Of a stretch of 32,374 nucleotides of DNA, positions 12,234 to 17,667 are shown piece after piece. Each line of letters begins with the position of its first letter. The first letter of the stretch is position 1. A program made the position numbers and the translations under genes. Below the pieces are notes generated by a model. The model had not been told where the DNA came from and did no database searches. It saw only the letters and a list, made by a program, of their open reading frames with translations. Origin of the DNA: a virus; the IMG/VR virus record IMGVR_UViG_3300027847_001949, positions 1 through 32,374 of that record; one strand, 5' to 3'.

Positions 12234-12458
12234 ATGAAAAAATTCATCACAAAAAAGTCCAAGATTCAAACCCTTATTAATGCAATTAACCTTGAGGTTA
12301 AATGCCCAAACCTTCCGTTACCCTTCCACAATGAAAGCCACAAGAAGGTTGCTCACGATGCGATTTCCTCCGTTGTGTTTGAGGTTGAACAATTCCTCAA
12401 AGAATTTGGTAGCGAAGATCTTGCCAAGGGTTTTGCCTCTAAGTGCTTAAAAAGGTAA
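12234..12458 (+). CDS. small basic hypothetical protein
   Basis: 74 residues, Lys-rich start (MKKFITKKSKIQTLINAI), helical C-terminal half (VVFEVEQFLKEFGSEDLAKG). Leader AAAAACCAT-ATG. First gene of a three-gene unit with a membrane protein and a duplicated helical protein. Family unknown. Confidence 0.6.
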   Translation: MKKFITKKSKIQTLINAINLEVKCPNLPLPFHNESHKKVAHDAISSVVFEVEQFLKEFGSEDLAKGFASKCLKR

Positions 12459-12462
12459 TGCC

Positions 12463-12585
12463 ATGTCAGACATCACTTCAAACCCTCTTTATTGGTTATC
12501 CTACAATTTAGTCGAGATCACCATTGCCATGACGGCATTGACCTTTATTGGATTGACCATTATTGCATTAACCGAAAAACATTAA
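12463..12585 (+). CDS. 40-residue membrane protein
   Basis: MSDITSNPLYWLSYNLVEIT then a single hydrophobic helix (IAMTALTFIGLTIIAL) and a TEKH tail. Starts 4 nt after the preceding stop. It is the longest of the seven small membrane peptides. Function unknown. Confidence 0.6.
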   Translation: MSDITSNPLYWLSYNLVEITIAMTALTFIGLTIIALTEKH

Positions 12586-12591
12586 AAGACC

Positions 12592-12762
12592 ATGACAAAG
12601 AAACATTTTGAACTTATCGCCCAAACACTTAACAAGGCACACAAGCACGACCACAACAAAAATGCGGTTGAAGCTATCGCCTTTGACCTCTCAGTAAAAT
12701 TTCAGGATCTCAATCCAAACTTTGACCAAGCACGATTTGTCGAAGCTGTTACAAAAGATTAA
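12592..12762 (+). CDS. small protein, paralogue of 13625-13822
   Basis: 56 residues. The first 16 (MTKKHFELIAQTLNKA) are identical to those of the 65-residue protein at 13625, and the last 30 differ at only two positions (AFDLSVKFQDLNPNFDQ shared). Only the short linker differs, by a 9-residue deletion. Recent tandem duplication. Family unknown; helical and soluble. It is followed by a terminator. Confidence 0.75.
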   Translation: MTKKHFELIAQTLNKAHKHDHNKNAVEAIAFDLSVKFQDLNPNFDQARFVEAVTKD

Positions 12763-12784
12763 CTTTGATTACAATGACATGGTA

Positions 12785-12829
12785 GCCCGTCGAGGTTGGT
12801 GGTTCTCCTCGGCGGGCAATTCTTTTTTG
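12785..12829 (+). terminator. intrinsic terminator
   Basis: GCCCGTCGAGG pairs with CCTCGGCGGGC around the same loop as at 9588, then AATTCTTTTTT. The stem has compensated base changes relative to the other two copies. Confidence 0.85.
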
Positions 12830-12858
12830 GCACGGGACGTGCAGGCGGCGCCGTGCCA
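12827..12858. repeat. 33-bp palindromic repeat, copy 11
   Basis: TTGGCACG and CGTGCCA arms; interior GGACGTGCAGGCGGCGC. Begins in the terminator T-tract. Confidence 0.9.
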
Positions 12859-13053
12859 TTTGGCTCTATCACTGGGCTGGCGGCCGATAGCTTTATGCTT
12901 ATAGTGCATACAAGTTACATTTATTTAGTATTTAATCCGAATTAAATCCCATTAAATGATTTAATCGAAAAACTTTAACGATTCGAGCGGCCTTTATGCG
13001 ATTTTTATGCAATTATTTTGCTGTTTGGCTCTATCACTGGCCTCACGGCCGAT
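12859..13053. repeat. 195-bp AT-rich cassette, copy 1
   Basis: This fills most of the gene-free stretch 12763-13135. It is bounded by direct repeats of GGCTCTATNACTGG (12862-12888 and 13027-13053). Between them lie a GTGCATACAA site, four ATTAAAT/ATTTAAT motifs about one helical turn apart (12925-12965), and TTTTGCTGTTTGGCTC. Copies 2 and 3 are at 14038 and 15538. No coding potential seen. Confidence 0.85.
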
Positions 13054-13061
13054 CTTTCTAC

Positions 13062-13089
13062 TTGAGTTTTTCCCATTTTCTGTCATACT
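13062..13089 (+). promoter_or_regulatory. early-class promoter
   Basis: TTGAGT, N16, CATACT with TGT extension, directly after cassette copy 1. Confidence 0.75.
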
Positions 13090-13135
13090 ATAAGAATAAA
13101 CTAATTAAATTAACTCAATTAAAAAACCACATATT

Positions 13136-13342
13136 ATGCAAAAGAAAATTGAAATCCGCAAATGGTCGACACATTACAATGTCGCAATCTGGACAACACT
13201 TGACCAAGAAGGTTGCTACAAGTCAAGCCTGCCACGGGTTCGGGTTGCCAGTAGTCGCTCACATCTCAACAAAATTTTAAAGGATGAAGGATCTTGCGTG
13301 ATGAACTCTCGATGGGTCAAGGCTGACTGCCTCGTAGATTAA
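13136..13342 (+). CDS. small basic hypothetical protein
   Basis: 68 residues, mixed strand/helix pattern (KIEIRKWSTHYNVAIWTTLD), two cysteines in the middle and C-terminal parts. Leader AAAAAACCACATATT-ATG. The stop is followed 4 nt later by the next promoter. Family unknown. Confidence 0.6.
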   Translation: MQKKIEIRKWSTHYNVAIWTTLDQEGCYKSSLPRVRVASSRSHLNKILKDEGSCVMNSRWVKADCLVD

Positions 13343-13346
13343 ACGC

Positions 13347-13374
13347 TTGACTTTATAAAAAATTCTGTCATACT
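13347..13374 (+). promoter_or_regulatory. early-class promoter
   Basis: TTGACT, N16, CATACT with TGT extension. Leader ends AAAAAAACC-ATG. Confidence 0.8.
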
Positions 13375-13414
13375 ATTATTATATTAAGATTAAAAACCAC
13401 AAACCAAAAAAACC

Positions 13415-13606
13415 ATGCATAAACTATTAATTGATATTATCAACCCTGATGACAATTCTGTTGTCAAGTCAGGCGTTACAATGACCACGGACGGAAAGCT
13501 TTCCGTTTGCGAGATGAACAGCATTTTATTTAAACAAGGCGGAAATGTTTTCCGTGTTGTCGAAGTGATTACAAAAAACCCAAACCTACAATTTAACTTA
13601 TTCTAA
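13415..13606 (+). CDS. small hypothetical protein
   Basis: 63 residues, strand-rich start (MHKLLIDIINPDDNSVV), KLSVCEMNSILFKQGG in the middle, aromatic end (LQFNLF). First gene of a three-gene unit with the duplicated protein at 13625 and a membrane peptide. Family unknown. Confidence 0.6.
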   Translation: MHKLLIDIINPDDNSVVKSGVTMTTDGKLSVCEMNSILFKQGGNVFRVVEVITKNPNLQFNLF

Positions 13607-13624
13607 AAGAAGGAAAAAACTATT

Positions 13625-13822
13625 ATGACAAAGAAACATTTTGAACTTATCGCCCAAACCCTTAACAAGGCTTACACTATTGCGTCTCCTGGGTCTACAA
13701 GTCACCACAATTCAGTAATGAATGTTGTCGAAGCTATCGCCTTTGATCTGTCAGTAAAATTTCAGGATCTCAATCCCAACTTTGACCAAGTCAGATTTGT
13801 CGAAGCTATTACAAAAGATTAA
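13625..13822 (+). CDS. small protein, paralogue of 12592-12762
   Basis: 65 residues: identical start MTKKHFELIAQTLNKA, unique linker YTIASPGSTSHHNSVMN, then a C-terminal part sharing 28 of 30 residues with the 12592 protein. The pair also share the downstream bases AAAAGATTAACTTT. Family unknown. Confidence 0.75.
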   Translation: MTKKHFELIAQTLNKAYTIASPGSTSHHNSVMNVVEAIAFDLSVKFQDLNPNFDQVRFVEAITKD

Positions 13823-13852
13823 CTTTTAAGTATCATCAAAAAAAACAAAAAC

Positions 13853-13942
13853 ATGAAAACTCCATTAATTATATTCGCCTTGACTACCCTTCTGTATGTG
13901 TCGCACGTTGTTCTGATGGACTGGATGAAGTTTCTTGCTTAA
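13853..13942 (+). CDS. 29-residue membrane peptide
   Basis: MKTPLIIFALTTLLYVSHVV then LMDWMKFLA: one hydrophobic helix. Last gene before a terminator and palindrome. Confidence 0.55.
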   Translation: MKTPLIIFALTTLLYVSHVVLMDWMKFLA

Positions 13943-13967
13943 AAAGTATTAACTTTTATTTATGGTG

Positions 13968-14007
13968 GCCCTGTCGAGGTTGGTGGTTCTCCTCGGCAGG
14001 GTTTTTT
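13968..14007 (+). terminator. intrinsic terminator
   Basis: CCCTGTCGAGG pairs with CCTCGGCAGGG, then TTTTTT; near-identical to the copy at 9588. Confidence 0.9.
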
Positions 14008-14037
14008 GGCACGGGACGTGCAGCCCGCGCCGTGCCA
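14006..14037. repeat. 33-bp palindromic repeat, copy 12
   Basis: TTGGCACG and CGTGCCA arms with interior GGACGTGCAGCCCGCGC, identical to copies 9 and 13. Confidence 0.9.
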
Positions 14038-14233
14038 TTTGGCTCTATGACTGGGCTGGCGGCCGATGCCTTTATGCATATAAATGCATACAAGTAGTAT
14101 TTAATCTGAATTAAATCGAATTAAATGCGATTAAATGATTTTCCGCTGAATTTCTCACAATTTAAAGAGCTTTAAGCGATTTTTTATGAGATTATTTTGC
14201 TGTTTGGCTCTATGACTAGCCTCAGAGCTGAAG
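14038..14233. repeat. 196-bp AT-rich cassette, copy 2
   Basis: It fills the gene-free stretch 13943-14314 together with the terminator, palindrome and following promoter. Same order as copy 1: GGCTCTAT unit (14041-14067), ATGCATA/ATGCATACA sites (14074-14092), one ATTTAAT and three ATTAAAT motifs, TTTTGCTGTTTGGCTC, and a second GGCTCTAT unit (14206-14232). Similarity to copy 3 continues through the next promoter. Confidence 0.85.
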
Positions 14234-14240
14234 ATTGTCG

Positions 14241-14268
14241 TTGTATTTTTCGAAAAATGCTTTATAAT
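14241..14268 (+). promoter_or_regulatory. promoter of a second class
   Basis: TTGTAT, N16, TATAAT. The spacer carries the palindrome ATTTTTCGAAAAAT. The same promoter follows cassette copy 3 at 15741. Confidence 0.65.
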
Positions 14269-14314
14269 GGTACATAGACAATTAAGAAAGACCTAACCAA
14301 GAAAGATAAAAACC

Positions 14315-14551
14315 ATGCAGTTATTCAAAGCCACTCACTTTTTCATCACACCTCACGCTGGAGATTCCGCTTGCGGGTTTGGGTTCTCCAAGTCACCTAA
14401 GCAAGCCGTCAAGCTTGCCAAGCAATCTGCCGAGGTCAATCTCGCCCGCTGGGATGCGGAGCATGAACATTGTTCCTCAATCGGTGGGGAAGTTACCCAC
14501 CTCCTCAATGCCAGCAATGGCGTTGTAGTCAAGCAGATCCTTGATCTGTAA
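14315..14551 (+). CDS. small hypothetical protein
   Basis: 78 residues. A strand/turn start (MQLFKATHFFITPHAGDSAC) is followed by a helix (SPKQAVKLAKQSAEVNLARW). The pattern suggests a small double-stranded-RNA-binding-like or DUF fold but I cannot assign one. Leader AAAAACC-ATG. Confidence 0.6.
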   Translation: MQLFKATHFFITPHAGDSACGFGFSKSPKQAVKLAKQSAEVNLARWDAEHEHCSSIGGEVTHLLNASNGVVVKQILDL

Positions 14552-14585
14552 ACCTTTATTTTAAACCACAAACAAAAAAACCATT

Positions 14586-14768
14586 ATGACAAAAAACCAA
14601 CTTATTCACGCAACAGAAACGCAAGAAATTGCTCGCCTTGAAAAGCAGATCCAAGAATGGACTGACAGGCTGAACCGCTCACGCAAAAACTCATTGCGTG
14701 CAATGCGTGCAATGCATCGCGAGCATCTCGTTGCCAAGCTTAACAGGCTACAGCGAGAAAACGCTTGA
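14586..14768 (+). CDS. coiled-coil basic protein, paralogue of 15812-15964
   Basis: 60 residues, entirely helical/coiled coil. The core LNRSRKNSLRAMRAMH is almost the same as in the 50-residue protein at 15812 (LNKSRKNSLRAMRAMH), preceded by E/Q-W-T-x-RLN in both. Arg/Lys-rich, so binding to nucleic acid is plausible. The stop overlaps the -35 box of the next promoter. Second gene of its unit. Confidence 0.7.
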   Translation: MTKNQLIHATETQEIARLEKQIQEWTDRLNRSRKNSLRAMRAMHREHLVAKLNRLQRENA

Positions 14769-14792
14769 CTTTAAACATTATTCTGTCAAACT
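14765..14792 (+). promoter_or_regulatory. early-class promoter
   Basis: TTGACT, N16, CAAACT with TGT extension; overlaps the preceding stop. Leader ends CAAAAACC-ATG. Confidence 0.8.
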
Positions 14793-14811
14793 ATATAAAG
14801 AATCAAAAACC

Positions 14812-15075
14812 ATGTATCAAGTAACATTAGAAATCATCCAAGCAACACCATCAACCTGGCTGGAAGTTGGACACCGCAAGTCAATCAAAACCAATGAAGC
14901 TCTAAAGGTTGGGGACAAGTGGACAGACTTTGGGCAGGTTGCCAAGGTTATTGATGTTCAAGAAATCGAGGAAACCCCTTGGACTGATGAACAAGAAAAG
15001 GCTTTACAGAAACACCAGCACGAAGAGATTAACAAATCCTTTGACCGCATCACAAGAAACATTTTAAACAATTAA
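14812..15075 (+). CDS. small acidic hypothetical protein
   Basis: 87 residues: strand-rich first half (MYQVTLEIIQATPSTWLEVG; ALKVGDKWTDFGQVAKVIDV) and a helical charged end. The frame extends upstream to 14698, but the promoter and the AAAAACC leader point to 14812. First gene of a four-gene unit. Family unknown. Confidence 0.65.
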   Translation: MYQVTLEIIQATPSTWLEVGHRKSIKTNEALKVGDKWTDFGQVAKVIDVQEIEETPWTDEQEKALQKHQHEEINKSFDRITRNILNN

Positions 15076-15083
15076 GAAAGAAA

Positions 15084-15167
15084 ATGATTACAATCGGAAA
15101 AAAGTATCAAGTCATTAAAGACAAGAAAAACAACAATTACGTTTTAGTATTCAAAAAAGCAAAATGA
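15084..15167 (+). CDS. 27-residue basic peptide
   Basis: MITIGKKYQVIKDKKNNNYV then LVFKKAK: strand-rich, strongly basic, soluble. It overlaps the next gene as ATGA, and a GAAAGAAA leader precedes it. A minimal gene supported by tight coupling. Confidence 0.5.
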   Translation: MITIGKKYQVIKDKKNNNYVLVFKKAK

Positions 15168-15376
15168 AAGATTTGTCAGAAGTCCCTTTTGTCCTCACCT
15201 CATTAAACCAGCACAACATTATTTTACGCAAGGATAATCCATTTTATAAAGATACTGGTCGAGATTTACCCATGAGCATTGACTGCGTTTTAGCCAATGA
15301 GGACAGGCTTGAAGAAGTCACCGATCAACTTGACTTGCCGAGCGATCAAGCAATTTGGATTTTGCACGATGAATAA
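15164..15376 (+). CDS. small acidic hypothetical protein
   Basis: 70 residues: MKDLSEVPFVLTSLNQHNII, then DCVLANEDRLEEVTDQLDLP and WILHDE. Overlaps the basic peptide gene by 4 nt; opposite charges could allow interaction, which is inference. Family unknown. Confidence 0.6.
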   Translation: MKDLSEVPFVLTSLNQHNIILRKDNPFYKDTGRDLPMSIDCVLANEDRLEEVTDQLDLPSDQAIWILHDE

Positions 15377-15388
15377 TTTATATTAAAA

Positions 15389-15472
15389 ATGATTACAATT
15401 ATTATATGTGCAGGGTTTGCCGTTGGGTCGGTTGGCCTTTGCTTCTTGTGTTGGTCGGGCATCGAGCGCTAG
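15389..15472 (+). CDS. 27-residue membrane peptide
   Basis: MITIIICAGFAVGSVGLCFL then CWSGIER: one hydrophobic helix with three cysteines. Leader ATATTAAAA is shared with 16299. Last gene of its unit, its stop lying in the terminator-like hairpin. Confidence 0.5.
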   Translation: MITIIICAGFAVGSVGLCFLCWSGIER

Positions 15473-15507
15473 CCCGCTCTATGACTGGGCTGCGGGCCGA
15501 TGGTTTT
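15471..15507 (+). terminator. terminator-like hairpin with GGCTCTAT repeat
   Basis: AGCCC-N11-GGGCT followed by GCGGGCCGATGGTTTT. It resembles the hairpin at 5776 but with a shorter stem. Confidence 0.5.
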
Positions 15508-15537
15508 GGCACGGGACGTGCAGCCCGCGCCGTGCCA
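15506..15537. repeat. 33-bp palindromic repeat, copy 13
   Basis: TTGGCACG and CGTGCCA arms with interior GGACGTGCAGCCCGCGC. Last copy; none occurs in the structural region. Confidence 0.9.
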
Positions 15538-15733
15538 TTTGGCTCTATCACTGGGCTGGCGGCCGATGACTTTATACATACAAGTGCATACAAGTAGTAT
15601 TTATTCCGAATTAAATTCGATTTAATCCGATTAAATGATTTTCCGCCGAATTTTCCGCAATTTAGAGAGCTTTAGGCAATTTTTTGTGCATTTATTTTGC
15701 TGTTTGGCTCTATGACTGGCCTCGGGGCCGAAG
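15538..15733. repeat. 196-bp AT-rich cassette, copy 3
   Basis: It fills the gene-free stretch 15473-15811 with palindrome and promoter. Same order as copies 1 and 2: GGCTCTAT unit (15541-15567), CATACAAGTGCATACAAG, ATTAAAT/ATTTAAT motifs, AGAGCTTTAGGC, TTTTGCTGTTTGGCTC and a second GGCTCTAT unit (15706-15732). Confidence 0.85.
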
Positions 15734-15740
15734 TTTGTCG

Positions 15741-15768
15741 TTGTATTTTTCGCAAAATGCTTTATAAT
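15741..15768 (+). promoter_or_regulatory. promoter of a second class
   Basis: TTGTAT, N16, TATAAT, matching 14241-14268. The dyad in the spacer is imperfect here (TTTTTCGCAAAA). Confidence 0.65.
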
Positions 15769-15811
15769 GTATTACATAGAAAATTAAGAAAGACCTTTTA
15801 AAAACCACATT

Positions 15812-15964
15812 ATGAAAAAAGAACAAAAAATCATTCGCCTTCAAACCCAACTTAACGAGTGGACTGCACGACTTAACAAGTCACGCAAGAACTCATTGCG
15901 TGCAATGCGTGCAATGCACGTCAACCACATCCGTGGAGAGTTGGAGGCTCTCAAGGGAAGTTGA
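15812..15964 (+). CDS. coiled-coil basic protein, paralogue of 14586-14768
   Basis: 50 residues, coiled coil, sharing the SRKNSLRAMRAMH core with the protein at 14586. The shared DNA (AACTCATTGCGTGCAATGCG) is exact, so the duplication is recent. Here it follows the TTGTAT/TATAAT promoter directly. Leader AAAAACCACATT-ATG. Confidence 0.7.
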   Translation: MKKEQKIIRLQTQLNEWTARLNKSRKNSLRAMRAMHVNHIRGELEALKGS

Positions 15965-15983
15965 AAAAAACTTTCCTATTCGC

Positions 15984-16011
15984 TTGACTTTGTCAAAATT
16001 TCTGTCAAACT
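15984..16011 (+). promoter_or_regulatory. early-class promoter
   Basis: TTGACT, N16, CAAACT with TGT extension; GAAAAAAACTTTCC upstream. Last copy of this class. Confidence 0.8.
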
Positions 16012-16040
16012 ATTAAAAGAATCAAATTAAAAACCACATT

Positions 16041-16277
16041 ATGAAAAGTATATCAAAACTCCCTCTCGCCCTTCAATCCCTCTTTGCTGAGCTTAAAGCT
16101 GAGCAAGATGTCCAAGAAGGCATTGACGGTACACAAACCCAAGCCTCGAAAGAGGACATCCTTGACGAAGTCGTCTTGCTCAAGACCGACGTTGACGTTG
16201 ACCCCATCGACGAAGACGACGAGGAACAGATTGACATGGACGCAGTCAGTCCTGCAATGCTCGCAATGTTTAAGTAA
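16041..16277 (+). CDS. acidic hypothetical protein, paralogue of 7050-7298
   Basis: 78 residues, very acidic. The end TDVDVDPIDEDDEEQIDMDA then VSPAM matches that of the protein at 7050. The first half contains repeated Ala/Glu/Leu helix (LFAELKAEQDVQEG). Both paralogues are followed directly by a tiny membrane peptide gene, so the two-gene arrangement was conserved or copied. Function unknown. Confidence 0.7.
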   Translation: MKSISKLPLALQSLFAELKAEQDVQEGIDGTQTQASKEDILDEVVLLKTDVDVDPIDEDDEEQIDMDAVSPAMLAMFK

Positions 16278-16298
16278 ACATATTAACTTATATTAAAA

Positions 16299-16364
16299 AT
16301 GATTGAACCTATCTTAATTACAGCCATAGCCATTTTTATCGCAATCTCTATTGATAGTCGATAG
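16299..16364 (+). CDS. 21-residue membrane peptide
   Basis: MIEPILITAIAIFIAISIDS then R: one hydrophobic helix. Leader ATATTAAAA-ATG. Last plus-strand gene before the converging region. Confidence 0.5.
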   Translation: MIEPILITAIAIFIAISIDSR

Positions 16365-16393
16365 TCGATAGTAACTGGGGCAGTTCAAGCACT

Positions 16394-16448
16394 CCCCCCC
16401 ATTTTTCAAAAGAAAACCTCAACGCAATTTAGAAATCTTGCGGGGGGG
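16394..16448. other. C7...G7 inverted homopolymers between converging genes
   Basis: CCCCCCC (16394-16400) and GGGGGGG (16442-16448) are 41 nt apart in an AT-rich setting. They could form a bidirectional terminator stem for the two converging transcripts, though no clear U-tract follows. Confidence 0.4.
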
Positions 16449-16483
16449 TGGGTATTTTCATAATCAAAATCGATTTTAAAAAA

Positions 16484-16557
16484 AACCGAAAGTAGCCCAA
16501 TGCTATAGTGGACGATAGAGAACCGAAAGTAGCTCAGCACTACAGTGGACTATAGAG
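16484..16557. repeat. 37-bp tandem repeat, 2 copies
   Basis: Units 16484-16520 and 16521-16557 start AACCGAAAGTAGC and end with TATAGAG or GATAGAG. Several differences fall in a variable centre. Lies just past the end of the minus-strand gene at 16570. Confidence 0.8.
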
Positions 16558-16569
16558 AATTATAGAGAG

Positions 16570-16977
16570 CTATTCGCCAGGACACTCCTTGGGAGTTTCG
16601 CAGTCGTCGGGCTTTTCGCAGCATTCTTGAGTTTCAGAGGCTGTAATATCTTCACTCGCGGCTACAGCCTGCGCTTGAGCGGCTGCTACTTCAGCTTCTT
16701 GACTTTCGTAAGCTGTTGCAAGGGATTCTTGCATATCAGCAAAAATAGCTTGCAGGTCTTCCTGAGAGGCTTCCTCAATTCTCTGAACCGCCTGCTTGCG
16801 ACATTGGAGGTCAATTGTCGATAGCACCTGCGTAAAGGCAACGCCTTCAAACATGCGCTGGGCTACAAACATTTTCAATTGCTCTAAGACCTCGTCGTTG
16901 AAAGGTCCGTCTGCGGTTGGAGTCTCGCTTGCGGAAGGTTCCGTAGCCACAGGGGAATTCGTATTTTCTTCTTGCAT
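16570..16977 (-). CDS. acidic Ala/Glu/Gln-rich hypothetical protein
   Basis: 135 residues from the ATG at 16977 (MQEENTNSPVATEPSASETP), a disordered acidic start. A helical centre follows (EVLEQLKMFVAQRMFEGVAF; IDLQCRKQAVQRIEEASQED). An Ala/Glu-rich helix follows, then a cysteine-containing tail (CCEKPDDCETPKECPGE). The frame extends upstream to 17088, but a TAATAT box lies 7 nt before the chosen ATG. Last gene of the minus-strand block. Family unknown; a chaperone- or assembly-type role is a guess. Confidence 0.65.
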   Translation of the reverse strand: MQEENTNSPVATEPSASETPTADGPFNDEVLEQLKMFVAQRMFEGVAFTQVLSTIDLQCRKQAVQRIEEASQEDLQAIFADMQESLATAYESQEAEVAAAQAQAVAASEDITASETQECCEKPDDCETPKECPGE

Positions 16978-16984
16978 ATGCCCT

Positions 16985-16990
16985 ATATTA
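16985..16990 (-). promoter_or_regulatory. -10 box of a minus-strand promoter
   Basis: Read on the minus strand: TTTGTAATATAGGGCAT-ATG, with TAATAT 7 nt before the start codon. It resembles the late boxes near 18438 and 24315. Confidence 0.5.
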
Positions 16991-17008
16991 CAAACAGAAC
17001 GCAAAAAA

Positions 17009-17230
17009 TCAAAAATCAATAGGATAAATTTTTTCAAAGTTAACGAGAGAATATTCGGAGCTCTCTCGGGTCTCGCGTTTGAGGCCAAAATTCAAGATAT
17101 TTAATTCGTAATGAAGTTCTGATACCAAGTCCTTCCTTATACGAACAATAATGTTAGTGATTTCGGGATTATGAAAAATTTCATCAGCGAACTCAAGACA
17201 AATGTCTATAGCTTCATTTTGGCTTTTCAT
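17009..17230 (-). CDS. small hypothetical protein
   Basis: 73 residues from the ATG at 17230 (MKSQNEAIDICLEFADEIFH); a start at 17269 giving 86 residues is also open. I prefer 17230 because it overlaps the upstream gene by only 17 nt. Helical, mixed charge. Second-last gene of the minus-strand block. Family unknown. Confidence 0.6.
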   Translation of the reverse strand: MKSQNEAIDICLEFADEIFHNPEITNIIVRIRKDLVSELHYELNILNFGLKRETRESSEYSLVNFEKIYPIDF

Positions 17231-17402
17231 TTTTATTAAGGTCTGCAAGTAGGACTTTATGTACTTCATTTACGCGATCTAGCTTAAGAAGGTCTGCCGC
17301 GTTCTTATTTTGGAATTCAATCCGTATTTTACTAAGCCACTTGGCAGCTTCATATAAAGAATAACTATTAGCTAGTTTTTTCATAAATTCAGTTTGGGTC
17401 AT
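17214..17402 (-). CDS. small basic helical protein
   Basis: 62 residues: MTQTEFMKKLANSYSLYEAA, then NKNAADLLKLDRVNEVHKVL and a Lys-rich end. Overlaps both neighbours by 14-17 nt, which supports co-translation. Family unknown. Confidence 0.6.
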   Translation of the reverse strand: MTQTEFMKKLANSYSLYEAAKWLSKIRIEFQNKNAADLLKLDRVNEVHKVLLADLNKNEKPK

Positions 17403-17667
17403 ATAATGCTCTTTTATTTAGTGTGTCTCTATAGTACAACTCTTGTTGGTATTTTTTTATTATAATTTCGTAATTGTATAATATATCTTGTTGGCGTTGG
17501 CTAATATCAATTAGTTCTCTAATAGACTCGTCTTGTAAAAGCATTATTACATTAGCTTTTTTTAATTCCTGTGCGGCCTTCAGCAAGTGGGGATCATAAT
17601 TATCTTTGATAAGGCGATATTCTACCACTCCAAATAATAATAAAAATAATAAAAATCTCACCCACAT
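17389..17667 (-). CDS. membrane-anchored coiled-coil protein
   Basis: 92 residues. An N-terminal hydrophobic helix (residues 2-16, VRFLLFLLLFGVVEY) is followed by a long charged helix with Gln/Lys/Glu heptads (SIRELIDISQRQQDILYNYE). This is the plan of inner-membrane spanins and other phage envelope proteins, but no lysozyme or outer spanin is nearby, so a lysis role is only possible. First gene of the minus-strand block; start lies directly after the late-type box. Confidence 0.65.
   Translation of the reverse strand: MWVRFLLFLLLFGVVEYRLIKDNYDPHLLKAAQELKKANVIMLLQDESIRELIDISQRQQDILYNYEIIIKKYQQELYYRDTLNKRALYDPN

Noticed and set aside
1201-15537. CRISPR array from the repeated palindromes
   Set aside because: Copies are hundreds to over a thousand bases apart with genes between; no spacers or cas genes.
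1201-15537. Insertion sequences or mini-transposons
   Set aside because: No transposase and no target-site duplications; the repeats lie at consistent transcription boundaries.
16570-17104. Plus-strand ORFs opposite the minus-strand gene
   Set aside because: They lack promoters and run through the minus-strand start region; the minus-strand frame has better start context and composition.
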